A stretch of DNA of 64,000 bases from Rossellomorea pakistanensis (GTDB lineage: Bacteria; Bacillota; Bacilli; Bacillales; Bacillaceae_B). The stretch covers positions 1,302,001 through 1,366,000 of the forward strand of contig NZ_JAFBDZ010000001.1 in NCBI RefSeq assembly GCF_016908495.1, given 5' to 3'. Under the pieces are notes generated by a model. The model saw only the letters and a list, made by a program, of their open reading frames with translations. It had not been told where the DNA came from and ran no database searches. Positions 57,803 through 64,000 of this stretch are shown piece after piece; the first letter of the stretch is position 1, and the number at the start of each line of letters is the position of its first letter. The position numbers were made by a program, and so were the translations under genes.

Positions 57803-59107
57803 CTAATTCCTTAAAACCGAATAAAGATATGGTTTTACTTGGGATATAAAATATAGCGAGCCGGTAATCACTAAAACTTCATCCTCTTTGACTTCGCTAA
57901 TCATATTAGCCAAAGCTGATTTCCAATCAATCATTTCAATTACGTTATCAATTGATATAAAAGTTGCTAATTCTTGTGGTGAAGCAACTCTCGGAAAATC
58001 AAAGGTCGTCAATATTAATTGCTCTGCTACTCTTTCAAAACCTGATAGCATAGGTTTTAGATCTTTATCTTTTAGAGCTGCTACCATTATTTTTACCTTT
58101 TTATTAGACCATCTATCTTCAATTGTTCTGATTAGAGTTTTTACACCTTCAGGGTTATGGGCTCCATCAAGATAGATCAATGGTACTGAAGAAATTTGTT
58201 CCATTCTTCCTGGCCAATAGGCATATTTAAGTCCTAATTGTACTGCTTTATGATCGATATGAAATCCATACTTATCGTTTAATAGTTCGATTATTTTTAA
58301 TGCAAGTGAGGCATTTTCGATTTGATGTCTGCCTACCATTGAAATCTCATAAGACTCTTTATATTCTCCTGATATAAAAGTAAACTTTTCTCCAGATTGA
58401 AGGTTTTCTTCCTTATCAGTATCAAAGTCAACACCATATAGGTAAAAATCAGCTTGCTGTTCATTTGCTTTTTCTTTAATAACTTTAATGGCCGCTGGTT
58501 GTTTAACACAACTAATGACAGGTACATGTTCTTTTATTATTCCTGCCTTTTCAAAAGCTATTTCCTCGAAGCTTTCTCCAAGAAACTGAGTATGGTCCTT
58601 GCCAATATTCGTAATTGCCGACACTAATGGCTGAATAATATTCGTCGAATCCAGTCTCCCCCCTAAACCAACCTCATATATCACAATGTCAACAGGATTA
58701 ACATGAGAAAAATAATAAAAGCTCATCGCCGTAATCACTTCAAATTCAGAAGGACCTCCCCATTCCGATTCTTCCATTTCCTCGGATAATGGGATTATGA
58801 TATTAACTAGCTCCACTAGGTGGCTATCCGCGATAGGTTCCCCATTAATACTAATTCTTTCGTTAAATCGTTCAAAATATGGAGAAGTAAAAGTTCCAAC
58901 CCGCTTGCCTGACTGTTGCAAAATATTTCTTAAAAAGGTAACGGTTGAACCTTTTCCATTTGTTCCACCAATATGAATCGTTTTGAGCTTCCTTTCGGGG
59001 TGATCAAGCTTTTCCATCATATATTCCATGCGTTTAAGTCCCGGCTTTATCCCGAGACGTAACCTCGAATGAATCCAATTCACTGCTTCTTCATATGTAG
59101 CAACCAT
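57803..59107 (-). CDS. folC: folylpolyglutamate synthase / dihydrofolate synthase
   Basis: FolC adds glutamates to folates and, in bacteria, can also make dihydrofolate. It has 434 residues. The ATP-binding P-loop is HIGGTNGKGST near residue 47, EVGLGGRLDSTN follows, and the Mur-ligase C domain has IYLDGAHNPEG. It has an AGAGGTGAAG ribosome site. It lies downstream of valS, as in B. subtilis. Confidence 0.97.
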   Translation of the reverse strand: MVATYEEAVNWIHSRLRLGIKPGLKRMEYMMEKLDHPERKLKTIHIGGTNGKGSTVTFLRNILQQSGKRVGTFTSPYFERFNERISINGEPIADSHLVELVNIIIPLSEEMEESEWGGPSEFEVITAMSFYYFSHVNPVDIVIYEVGLGGRLDSTNIIQPLVSAITNIGKDHTQFLGESFEEIAFEKAGIIKEHVPVISCVKQPAAIKVIKEKANEQQADFYLYGVDFDTDKEENLQSGEKFTFISGEYKESYEISMVGRHQIENASLALKIIELLNDKYGFHIDHKAVQLGLKYAYWPGRMEQISSVPLIYLDGAHNPEGVKTLIRTIEDRWSNKKVKIMVAALKDKDLKPMLSGFERVAEQLILTTFDFPRVASPQELATFISIDNVIEMIDWKSALANMISEVKEDEVLVITGSLYFISQVKPYLYSVLRN

Positions 59108-59119
59108 TTCTTCACCTCT

Positions 59120-59184
59120 TTAAAAGAGGAGGCAAATCTGAAGGACGATTTGTTCTGTTACATCCGTTCAGATAGCCTCCAAAT
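59120..59184 (-). terminator. hairpin between valS and folC
   Basis: On the minus strand GGAGGC-TATCTGAA pairs with TTCAGAT-TTGCCTCC around a loop of about 30 bases, followed by TCTTTTAAAG. It is an imperfect terminator that may allow readthrough into folC. Confidence 0.6.
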
Positions 59185-59189
59185 CCTTT

Positions 59190-61841
59190 TTATTGTTCTT
59201 TTAATTCTTTGATTCTTGTTTCAACGACTGCTTTTTTATCAAGATAATCTGCTTCTTTAGCTTTTTCTTCATCTACTACTTTTTGCGGAGCTTTACTTAC
59301 GAACTTTTCATTACTAAGTTTACCTTGTACACGTGCAACTTCCTTGTTCCACTTTTCTAGTTCTTTTTCTAAGCGAGCAATTTCCTCTTCAATGTTGATC
59401 AGACCCTTAAGGGGTAAGAATAGTTCAGCACCTGTAACAACTGCTGTCATTGCCTTTTCAGGAGCACTGATCTCGGTATTGATGATAAGTTCTTCTGGGT
59501 TACAGAAGCGATCAATATAAGCTTCATTTTTTTGAAGAATTCCGAGAACCTTTTTGTCTTTTGCTTTAATCATAATTTTAATTTGTTTACTTAATGGTGT
59601 ATTTACTTCTGCTCTTATATTACGCACTGAACGAATAATTTCAACAAGCAGCTTCATTTCCTCTGCAGCAGCATGATCTGAAAGCTCACTATTCACAGTT
59701 GGCCAAGCGGCTTCTGTAACCGACTCTCCGTTATGAGGCAGATTTTGCCATATTTCCTCGGTAATGAATGGCATAAAGGGATGAAGAAGGCGCATTGTGT
59801 TGTCAAGAACATACGCAAGTATTGATCGAGTAGTTTTCTTTGCTGCTTCATCATCTCCATAAAGCGGAAGCTTCGCCATTTCAATATACCAGTCACAGAA
59901 ATCATCCCAAATGAAGTTGTAAAGTATGCGTCCAACTTCTCCAAATTCATAACGATCGGCTAGCTTTGTTACAGATTCTATAGTGTCATTTAATCGAGTA
60001 AGGACCCATTTATCTGCAACAGATTTTTCACCGCTTAAATCAATTTCTTCATACTTTAATCCATCCATGTTCATTAAAGCGAAGCGAGAGGCATTCCAGA
60101 TTTTATTTGCAAAGTTCCAAACCGACTCCACTTTCTCAATGGAGAATCTTAAATCTTGACCTGGTGAGCTCCCTGTTGATAAGAAGTAACGTAGTGAATC
60201 TGCACCATATTGATCGATAACCTCCATCGGATCAACACCGTTACCAAGCGATTTACTCATCTTACGGCCTTCCGCATCACGTACAAGTCCATGAATTAAA
60301 ACATCTTTAAATGGACGTTCATTTGTAAACTCTAAGCCTTGGAAAATCATACGTGAAACCCAGAATCCGATAATGTCATATCCTGTAACAAGACAATTTG
60401 TTGGATAATAACGGTTAAAATCCTTTGATTCTATCTCTGGCCACCCCATCGTTGAAAACGGCCAAAGAGCTGAACTAAACCATGTATCTAAGACATCCAC
60501 TTCTTGGTCCCAATTTTCAATATCCGCAGGTGGTTCATGATCGACATGAATTTCACCTGTCTCTTTATGATACCAAGCTGGAATTCTATGCCCCCACCAA
60601 AGTTGCCGTGATATACACCAATCCCTGGTATTCTCCATCCAACGCATATAAGTATTATTGAATCGATCAGGTACAAAGTTAACCTTTTCCTCTGAATCCT
60701 GTAACTTAATGGCTTCATCTGCTAATGGCTGCATTTTAACAAACCATTGTGTCGATAAATAGGGTTCAACTACTGCATTACTTCGTTCAGAATGTCCGAC
60801 AGAGTGTAAATGCTCTTCAATTTTGAAGAGGACTCCTTGCTCCTCTAGATCTTTAGCAATTTGTTTGCGGCACTCAAAGCGATCCATTCCTTGATATTTT
60901 CCTGCTTTACCATTCATTGAGCCGTCTTCGTTCATCACTAATATTCTCTCGAGATTATGACGATTTCCAATTTCAAAATCATTAGGATCATGAGCAGGAG
61001 TAATTTTAACCGCACCGGAACCAAATTCCATGTCTACATAATCATCGGCTACGATCGGAATTTCACGATTTGTAATCGGAAGGATAACATTCTTGCCAAT
61101 TAAATGTTTATATCGATCGTCTTCTGGATGTACTGCGACCGCCGTATCACCAAGCATTGTTTCAGGACGAGTTGTAGCGATTTCAATATGTCCTGTACCG
61201 TCTGCTAGAGGATACTTCATATGATAAAACGCACCTTGTACATCCTTGTGTATTACCTCAATATCAGAAAGGGCTGTTTTGGTTGCAGGATCCCAGTTAA
61301 TAATATACTCTCCGCGATATATAAGACCTTTCTTGTAAAGAGTAACAAACACTTCACGAACCGCTTTTGAAAGCCCCTCATCAAGGGTGAATCTCTCGCG
61401 ACTGTAATCAAGACCTAGACCTAATTTAGACCATTGCTTGCGAATGTGCTCAGCATACTCTTCTTTCCATTTCCATGTTTCTTCTACAAACTTCTCACGA
61501 CCAAGATCATATCTGGTCTTGCCTTCATTTCTTAGCTTTTCCTCTACTTTCGCTTGCGTAGCAATTCCTGCATGATCCATACCAGGTAACCACAATACAT
61601 CATACCCTTGCATTCGTTTCATACGAGTCAAAATATCCTGTAATGTCGTATCCCATGCATGACCAAGGTGGAGTCTACCCGTTACATTCGGTGGAGGAAT
61701 GACGATAGTATATGGTTCCTTTTCTTGATCATCCTTTGCTTCAAAAAATTTGCCATCTAACCACCATTGGTATCGACCCTTCTCAATATTGTTAGGATCA
61801 TATTTTGTGGGCATTGTTAATTCTTTTTCATTCGTTGCCAT
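59190..61841 (-). CDS. valS: valine--tRNA ligase
   Basis: This class I synthetase charges tRNA-Val. It has 883 residues. The HIGH motif is in [15 protein letters not shown], the CP1 editing domain has [19 protein letters not shown], and the KMSKS motif is in [18 protein letters not shown]. The C-terminal anticodon-binding domain and a terminal coiled coil ([20 protein letters not shown]) complete the bacterial layout. It starts at ATG behind TAAGGAGG, downstream of a T-box leader. Confidence 0.98.
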   Translation of the reverse strand: MATNEKELTMPTKYDPNNIEKGRYQWWLDGKFFEAKDDQEKEPYTIVIPPPNVTGRLHLGHAWDTTLQDILTRMKRMQGYDVLWLPGMDHAGIATQAKVEEKLRNEGKTRYDLGREKFVEETWKWKEEYAEHIRKQWSKLGLGLDYSRERFTLDEGLSKAVREVFVTLYKKGLIYRGEYIINWDPATKTALSDIEVIHKDVQGAFYHMKYPLADGTGHIEIATTRPETMLGDTAVAVHPEDDRYKHLIGKNVILPITNREIPIVADDYVDMEFGSGAVKITPAHDPNDFEIGNRHNLERILVMNEDGSMNGKAGKYQGMDRFECRKQIAKDLEEQGVLFKIEEHLHSVGHSERSNAVVEPYLSTQWFVKMQPLADEAIKLQDSEEKVNFVPDRFNNTYMRWMENTRDWCISRQLWWGHRIPAWYHKETGEIHVDHEPPADIENWDQEVDVLDTWFSSALWPFSTMGWPEIESKDFNRYYPTNCLVTGYDIIGFWVSRMIFQGLEFTNERPFKDVLIHGLVRDAEGRKMSKSLGNGVDPMEVIDQYGADSLRYFLSTGSSPGQDLRFSIEKVESVWNFANKIWNASRFALMNMDGLKYEEIDLSGEKSVADKWVLTRLNDTIESVTKLADRYEFGEVGRILYNFIWDDFCDWYIEMAKLPLYGDDEAAKKTTRSILAYVLDNTMRLLHPFMPFITEEIWQNLPHNGESVTEAAWPTVNSELSDHAAAEEMKLLVEIIRSVRNIRAEVNTPLSKQIKIMIKAKDKKVLGILQKNEAYIDRFCNPEELIINTEISAPEKAMTAVVTGAELFLPLKGLINIEEEIARLEKELEKWNKEVARVQGKLSNEKFVSKAPQKVVDEEKAKEADYLDKKAVVETRIKELKEQ

Positions 61842-61870
61842 TATGATTTCCTCCTTAAAATTTATTCCAA

Positions 61871-62143
61871 ATAAAAAAACTCCTACGTCAAAAGGACGAA
61901 GGAGTTCATTCGCGGTACCACCTTTTTTTCAAATAAAGGAACAACAGATCTTCATTTGAATCTTCATTGAGATAACGGCTATTTAACCGGACTCTACTAC
62001 TACATTTTTCATAGAGGCTGCTCAAGGGCGACCTTCCAATGTCTACGCTTAGGAATTCTCAGCAACCATTCCCTCTCTGAAAGCAAGTGACCATTGTACT
62101 CTTCCCTATCTTTGCATTCAATCTTTATTAAATTGATTATTTA
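61871..62143 (-). promoter_or_regulatory. T-box leader of valS
   Basis: Stem I on the minus strand has AGTACAATG, pairing with CATTGGAAG. The specifier loop then reads GAAGGTCGCC, so the specifier is GTC (valine, 62030-62032). The T-box AGGTGGTACCGCGAAT (about 61908-61923) precedes a terminator with AACTCCT and AGGAGTT arms and TTTTTTT (61873-61906). Uncharged tRNA-Val should relieve termination. Confidence 0.92.
61873..61906 (-). terminator. T-box-controlled terminator of valS
   Basis: The minus-strand stem AACTCCTTCGTC and GACGTAGGAGTT (one mismatch) is followed by TTTTTTTATT, 20 bases before the valS ribosome site. Confidence 0.88.
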
Positions 62144-62149
62144 CTCATT

Positions 62150-62179
62150 ATAGTATCCAAAAACAATTCATTTCGTCAA
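62150..62179 (-). promoter_or_regulatory. SigA-type promoter of the valS leader
   Basis: On the minus strand, TTGACG (62174-62179) and TACTAT (62150-62155) are separated by 18 bases. The AAT that follows could extend the -10 as TATAAT with wider spacing. Confidence 0.6.
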
Positions 62180-62294
62180 TCATTATTGACTTATTTTTAT
62201 AAAATCATTCTTTTTTTCATAAATATGGGTAAATGCACAAACATATATTTATATCATATAGTGATGTATAGAGAAAAATTCGGAGGAGAGAGAG

Positions 62295-62492
62295 ATGAAA
62301 AAAAAGTTTAATTATGGCCATTACTCTATGCCCCCATGGTTAAAAACCTGCCGCGATATTTGTAAACAATTCATCATACCTTTTACAATCTTTCAAGGGA
62401 TTCGTACTTTCTTCATACCTACAACATTTGATGTCCTCCTATTAGCTATTTTTCTTTTATTAGCCTTTGCCTACCATGCTGAATGGATTTAA
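62295..62492 (+). CDS. small membrane protein of unknown function
   Basis: This is a 65-residue product on the plus strand between the valS leader and ysxE. The start is well supported: CGGAGGAGAGAGAG immediately precedes the ATG. The N-terminal part is basic and aromatic (MKKKFNYGHYSMPPWLKTC), with two Cys. The C-terminal half is one hydrophobic helix (FDVLLLAIFLLLAFAYHAEW). I do not recognise the family. A CATATAGTG motif about 45 bases upstream might be a sporulation promoter -10, but it is weak. Its stop is 18 bases from the convergent ysxE stop. Confidence 0.6.
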   Translation: MKKKFNYGHYSMPPWLKTCRDICKQFIIPFTIFQGIRTFFIPTTFDVLLLAIFLLLAFAYHAEWI

Positions 62493-62509
62493 AAAGGAGC
62501 TTCTTCACT

Positions 62510-63553
62510 CTATGTGGAAGCTCCTTCTTGTGATTGTTGTTGTTCTTTTTTCTGTCTTTCATATTCATCAATTCTCATAATAATGTATTCTGTATTTTTA
62601 AGAAGCCAAAAATGTCGCTGAATTTTTTTAACGAATTTCATTTCATTCCGTTTAGACTTTGGAGTATGAAAATATTTTTTAACTACTGAAATAACAGTGC
62701 TTGGATAGGCAAGATAGCTTAACAATAGCTTCATCTCTTCATTCCGGAATGAAATATGCTGAAAATAAGTCATTAGCCATTCAATACACTCATCATAGTA
62801 TTTGGGGTATGATTTCAGTGTTCGTGATAAGAAAGGTAACAGGTCATGTATTGGCGACCCTACCCTTGTACCTTCAAAATTGTGAAAGTATCCATACCCT
62901 CTTTCATCATAGAGAAAGTGCTCTGACGATATCTTTCCATGTACAATGACTGTTCTCACTTTATCATGATCCTTGGTTTCTTCATACCACTCATCAAACT
63001 TCTTTCTAGAAAACCTCAACGCTTGAGATACATCATGATAGTATAAACAATAAATCAATTGAAATGGGGATAAATAGGTTTCTTTTTCACAAGCTTCTAC
63101 AAACTCCTCCAAAAATTCTTGTTCCTTTTCCCATCTCGATGTTAATTCTTCATAGTGATCTTCTCTTTCTTCTTTAGCAATCGTGATTTCTTTCGAAGAA
63201 ATCGTATGAAGTCTCGCAAGTTCACGGAATAACTTCTTATTTTTTTCAAATTGATCTTCCTTATATTCATTCAGTACCCATGGCATACAATAATATAGCT
63301 TATCCTTATTCCAAACTGCATATCGTCCATCCAATGTAGGGTAGATTGGAACAATGCGGTTATAGCCAAGTTGAAATAAGCGCTGAACATTACGAACAAA
63401 GTCAACCCCTGTTGTAGCAGAAATTTCTTTTAAGGCCAATGTCCCTTTATTACTAAATATTTTTTTAACTTTTCCATTGTTCTCTACAAAGTGTGGAGTG
63501 ACTCCGTATGGTTTTAATATTTCATTTAGGTTAGAAGACTGGTTAGGTTCCAC
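62510..63553 (-). CDS. ysxE: spore coat protein YsxE, CotS-family kinase fold
   Basis: This is a roughly 347-residue protein of the aminoglycoside phosphotransferase/CotS fold, encoded after spoVID as in B. subtilis. The catalytic-loop equivalent is VIVHGKISSEHFLYDERG (HGK for HGD), and the metal motif reads YFHNFEG (N for the first D of DFE/DFD), so it is probably not a kinase. I favour the GTG at 63551-63553, with AAGGCGG 8 bases upstream. An ATG at 63596-63598 with AGGAG only 1 base away is the alternative. The open frame beyond that is the hairpin after spoVID. In B. subtilis YsxE is an inner-coat protein. Confidence 0.85.
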   Translation of the reverse strand: MEPNQSSNLNEILKPYGVTPHFVENNGKVKKIFSNKGTLALKEISATTGVDFVRNVQRLFQLGYNRIVPIYPTLDGRYAVWNKDKLYYCMPWVLNEYKEDQFEKNKKLFRELARLHTISSKEITIAKEEREDHYEELTSRWEKEQEFLEEFVEACEKETYLSPFQLIYCLYYHDVSQALRFSRKKFDEWYEETKDHDKVRTVIVHGKISSEHFLYDERGYGYFHNFEGTRVGSPIHDLLPFLSRTLKSYPKYYDECIEWLMTYFQHISFRNEEMKLLLSYLAYPSTVISVVKKYFHTPKSKRNEMKFVKKIQRHFWLLKNTEYIIMRIDEYERQKKEQQQSQEGAST

Positions 63554-63643
63554 ATGATCACCCGCCTTACTTAAATAAGCATTCTTACTATTAAACATAC
63601 TCCTAGAGTGGCGAATAGACACCAAAGAAAACGAAATCGAAGA

Positions 63644-63712
63644 GGCTGTCCCAAAGGGGTTAAGAACCACCATCTTCGTCGTGGTTCCAGACACCTTGGA
63701 TTTGGGACAGCC
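63644..63712 (-). terminator. large hairpin between spoVID and ysxE
   Basis: Perfect 12-base arms GGCTGTCCCAAA and TTTGGGACAGCC (63644-63655 and 63701-63712), with an inner AACCAC/GTGGTT pair (63665-63670 and 63681-63686), lie 8 bases after the spoVID stop codon. The minus-strand downstream sequence (TCTTCGATTTCGTTTTC) is only moderately T-rich, so it may terminate partly or act as a processing site. Confidence 0.6.
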
Positions 63713-63720
63713 CCTATATA

Positions 63721-64000
63721 TTAGTTATAATAGGCTGGTTCAACTGGAATATAGAGAACTTGACCTTCATACAGATCTTGGTTAGCCTCTAAATGATTCA
63801 CTCTCAGTATTTGTGGGACACTTAGCTCATATCTTTCTGCAATTAAATCAAGGGTCTCACCTTCTTGGATTATACATACTTTCAATTTTGCTGCTCTTTC
63901 CTCTTCCTTTCGAGCAAAGAAATCTGTTAATGAAATCGACTCATAGTTTTTTTTCGATTTCTTTTTCTTGTCTGTTTCTTCCGGTTGCTCTTCTTCAGAA
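63721..64000 (-). CDS. spoVID: stage VI sporulation protein D, C-terminal part (5' end outside window)
   Basis: SpoVID is the spore-coat morphogenetic protein that drives encasement and binds SafA and SpoIVA. Only the last 92 codons are in the window. A charged region (SEEEQPEETDKKKKSKKNYE) is followed by a C-terminal LysM domain, KVCIIQEGETLDLIAERYEL, SVPQILRVNHLEANQDLYEG and QVLYIPVEPAYYN. The lone C-terminal LysM and the neighbouring ysxE and valS identify it. Confidence 0.9.
   Translation of the reverse strand, partial: SEEEQPEETDKKKKSKKNYESISLTDFFARKEEERAAKLKVCIIQEGETLDLIAERYELSVPQILRVNHLEANQDLYEGQVLYIPVEPAYYN

Overview
The window is a stretch of chromosome from a low-GC, endospore-forming Bacillaceae (Bacillus or a close relative such as Neobacillus, Mesobacillus or Cytobacillus). 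The evidence is the density of sporulation genes (spoVB, bofC, coxA, safA, spo0B, spoIVFA, spoIVFB, spoIIB, spoVID), competence genes (comN, comC), frequent TTG and GTG starts behind strong AGGAGG sites, and a gene order that matches the Bacillus subtilis tcdA-to-spoVID segment almost gene for gene. Most genes lie on the minus strand. The plus-strand exceptions are yrvJ, spoVB, yrzE, nifS-nadR and a small membrane-protein gene.

Layout. 1-3.4 kb: a YhcEFGHI-type ABC exporter operon with its own GntR repressor and a palindromic operator on the promoter. 3.7-8.4 kb: tcdA, 6S RNA, and aspS and hisS behind a T-box leader. 8.4-11.2 kb: a YrzK-like small gene, the SH3/amidase yrvJ, and dtd. 11.2-20.7 kb: relA, apt, recJ, a LapA-like gene, a cation efflux gene and secDF. 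20.8-29 kb: comN, spoVB, yrbG, yrzE, yajC, tgt, queA, a DUF2905 gene and ruvBA. 29-33.6 kb: bofC, the spore lipoprotein coxA, a CotS-family kinase-like gene and safA. 33.7-39.2 kb: the NAD module nadBCA, diverging from nifS-nadR. 39.4-44.3 kb: pheA, pheB, obgE, spo0B, and rpmA-prp-rplU behind an L21 leader. 44.3-52.2 kb: an RNase E/G gene, spoIVFB, spoIVFA, minD, minC and mreDCB. 52.3-64 kb: radC, maf, spoIIB, comC, a GGDEF protein, folC, valS with a T-box leader, a small membrane protein, ysxE and the end of spoVID.

How the genes work together. The aminoacyl-tRNA synthetase genes sit behind tRNA-sensing leaders. relA, apt and recJ link the stringent response, purine salvage and DNA repair. 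NifS probably supplies sulfur for the NadA Fe-S cluster, under NadR control. MreBCD, MinCD and SpoIIB act in cell shape and septation. SafA and SpoVID are interacting LysM coat-morphogenesis proteins, and each is followed here by a kinase-like CotS/YsxE-family gene.

I found no prophage, insertion sequence, CRISPR array, tRNA or rRNA gene. The unexplained content is in the intergenic regions. Three copies of a roughly 210-226 bp GC-rich nested palindrome have imperfect terminal inverted repeats. Two shorter elements share their AT-rich end motif. There is one long hairpin repeat of another type, and several terminators carry the stop codon of the preceding gene inside the hairpin. I saw no clear candidate for an undescribed multi-gene system. 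The best leads are the repeat family, the paired kinase-like genes beside safA and spoVID, and the odd specifier region of the hisS T-box.
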